From the NCBI GenBank assembly GCA_029784795.1, contig JAFMAW010000067.1:1-5393 (forward strand): a DNA stretch of 5,393 bases. The letters are read 5' to 3'. Of the stretch, positions 4,605 through 5,393 are shown one piece after another; the first letter of the stretch is position 1; each line of letters opens with the position of its first letter. The translations under genes and the position numbers were made by a program. The notes beneath the pieces are model-generated. The model had not been told where the DNA came from. It did no database searches and saw only the letters and a list, made by a program, of their open reading frames with translations. This DNA is from Nitrososphaerota archaeon (lineage in GTDB: Archaea; Thermoproteota; Nitrososphaeria; Nitrososphaerales; UBA183).

Positions 4605-5393
4605 TTACCCAGCGCGAGAAGGGCTCGTGATTTCTTTGTACCCAAGGTAGAGGTTCCCGAATCCGATCACCCCCACCGTGAGGAGGACCAGTACTGAAGA
4701 GATGCCGACGGAGGACAGGTTGGGTATGGGGTTACCCGTGCCTACGGCCATGGTATCAATGAAAGGGAAGGCCACTATCAGCGCGCCGATGGCAGCGAAC
4801 GCGAGACCGCCAAGGTAGAGGGTTCTTGCGGCCGCAGACCTGCCGATGTATTTTATCTGCTCGACAGTGAGCTTCTTGACCCTCATTATGTTGGCGAAGA
4901 TTGAGCCGATGATTATCTGCATGAACATGGTCCCTATCCCGAAGAAGGTGCCGACCAGGGCGGCGTAGAATATGTTGGGCATCTGTGGGGCGAGTATGAA
5001 CACGATTATGCTAGCATAGGCTCCTATCCCCCAGCCGGCGATGAAACCGTGAGCGGTGGCCATCTTCAGCGGCACAGGCTTGGCTGTCTCCTCGGACTCG
5101 TGCATGGGGAGCCGCTCCGCCTTGGTCGTGTGGTGCTCCTTGCCGCCCAGAAGCCTGTCCAGAGGGAGGTGCACGTCCGTGCCCCTCAGGAGGTAGTACC
5201 CCGCGAGGAGCATGCCTATGCCTACCAGCACGTAGACGTACCCGTCGAGGTTGTAGGTCTCGTAGACCGCGGCGAGGCCGGCGAAGCCGAGAGCTGCCAG
5301 TATGGTCCGTTGGACAGTGAACCCTCCGGAGAACATGAACCCCGCCCGCATGCCGCCCCTGGTGCTGTAGCTGCCCACGGAGTAGCTGAACGT
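4605..5393 (-). CDS. Polytopic membrane protein of unassigned family, 5' partial
   Basis: The frame is open to the window edge, so the N-terminus is missing; the GTG at 5378 is unlikely to be the start because in-frame coding-like residues (TFSYS) precede it. Numbering from that GTG, six hydrophobic segments are visible at about 26-39, 46-65, 105-130, 135-163, 186-206 and 224-247. A charged loop at about 66-104, between segments 2 and 3, carries two adjacent histidines (EHHTT) and many acidic and basic residues. Small-residue-rich segments such as HGFIAGWGIGAYAS (110-123) and LVGTFFGIGTMFMQ (141-154) look like packed helices of a transporter or channel. HGFIAG and the histidine-bearing loop loosely recall NiCoT/UreH/HupE-type metal permeases, but no diagnostic motif such as HAxDADH is in the visible part, so I do not assign a function. 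It converges on the tRNA gene and has no evident link to the sugar-acid genes. Confidence 0.7.
   Translation of the reverse strand, partial: TFSYSVGSYSTRGGMRAGFMFSGGFTVQRTILAALGFAGLAAVYETYNLDGYVYVLVGIGMLLAGYYLLRGTDVHLPLDRLLGGKEHHTTKAERLPMHESEETAKPVPLKMATAHGFIAGWGIGAYASIIVFILAPQMPNIFYAALVGTFFGIGTMFMQIIIGSIFANIMRVKKLTVEQIKYIGRSAAARTLYLGGLAFAAIGALIVAFPFIDTMAVGTGNPIPNLSSVGISSVLVLLTVGVIGFGNLYLGYKEITSPSRAG

Noticed and set aside
4463..4645. Small minus-strand reading frame with GPGGIRTPDLSQSGF
   Set aside because: It is antisense translation of the tRNA; GPGGIRTPDL is a familiar artefact peptide produced this way in many genomes.

Overview
The window looks like a piece of an archaeal chromosome. 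The evidence is a tRNA-Ala gene whose mature form can only be built by removing two short introns with bulge-helix-type splice sites, a T-rich TATA-like box just upstream of that tRNA, frequent AGG arginine codons, and the parts of a non-phosphorylative Entner-Doudoroff-type sugar-acid pathway. GC content is high. Phylum cannot be fixed from this sequence; Thermoproteota-like or Thermoplasmata-like lineages are both possible.

Layout. (1) Positions 1-461, plus strand: an open frame joining a piece of a bacterial KdpE-like winged-helix domain (to about 134) to the C-terminal part of glycerate 2-kinase (MOFRL domain, about 138-461). The switch falls in a run of seven G and codon use changes with it, so an assembly or read chimera is more likely than a real fusion. 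(2) Positions 465-3240, minus strand: a three-gene operon in the order cyclase-family hydrolase (2566-3240), class I DapA/KDG-type aldolase (1685-2569) and enolase-superfamily sugar-acid dehydratase (465-1649). The aldolase starts at a TTG that overlaps the hydrolase stop as TTGA and has a strong GGAGGG ribosome site. (3) Positions 3296-4426, plus strand and divergent from the operon: a cytosolic clan GH-A glycoside hydrolase. (4) Positions 4493-4595, plus strand: tRNA-Ala(GGC) with its own TATA-like box, two introns and a short T-run after it. (5) Positions 4605-5393, minus strand: the 3' part of a polytopic membrane protein that runs off the window.

How the genes may work together (inference): the glycosidase would release a sugar or uronic acid inside the cell; oxidation elsewhere would give an aldonate or lactone; the cyclase-family hydrolase could open a lactone or act on another intermediate; the dehydratase would give a 2-keto-3-deoxy acid; the aldolase would give pyruvate plus an aldehyde; and glycerate from glyceraldehyde would be phosphorylated by the convergent glycerate 2-kinase. 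The substrate cannot be read from the sequence.

The most unusual feature is the two-intron tRNA-Ala, in which the 5' intron carries a short sequence that pairs with the D-stem 3' strand. No stretch over 300 bases lacks a gene.
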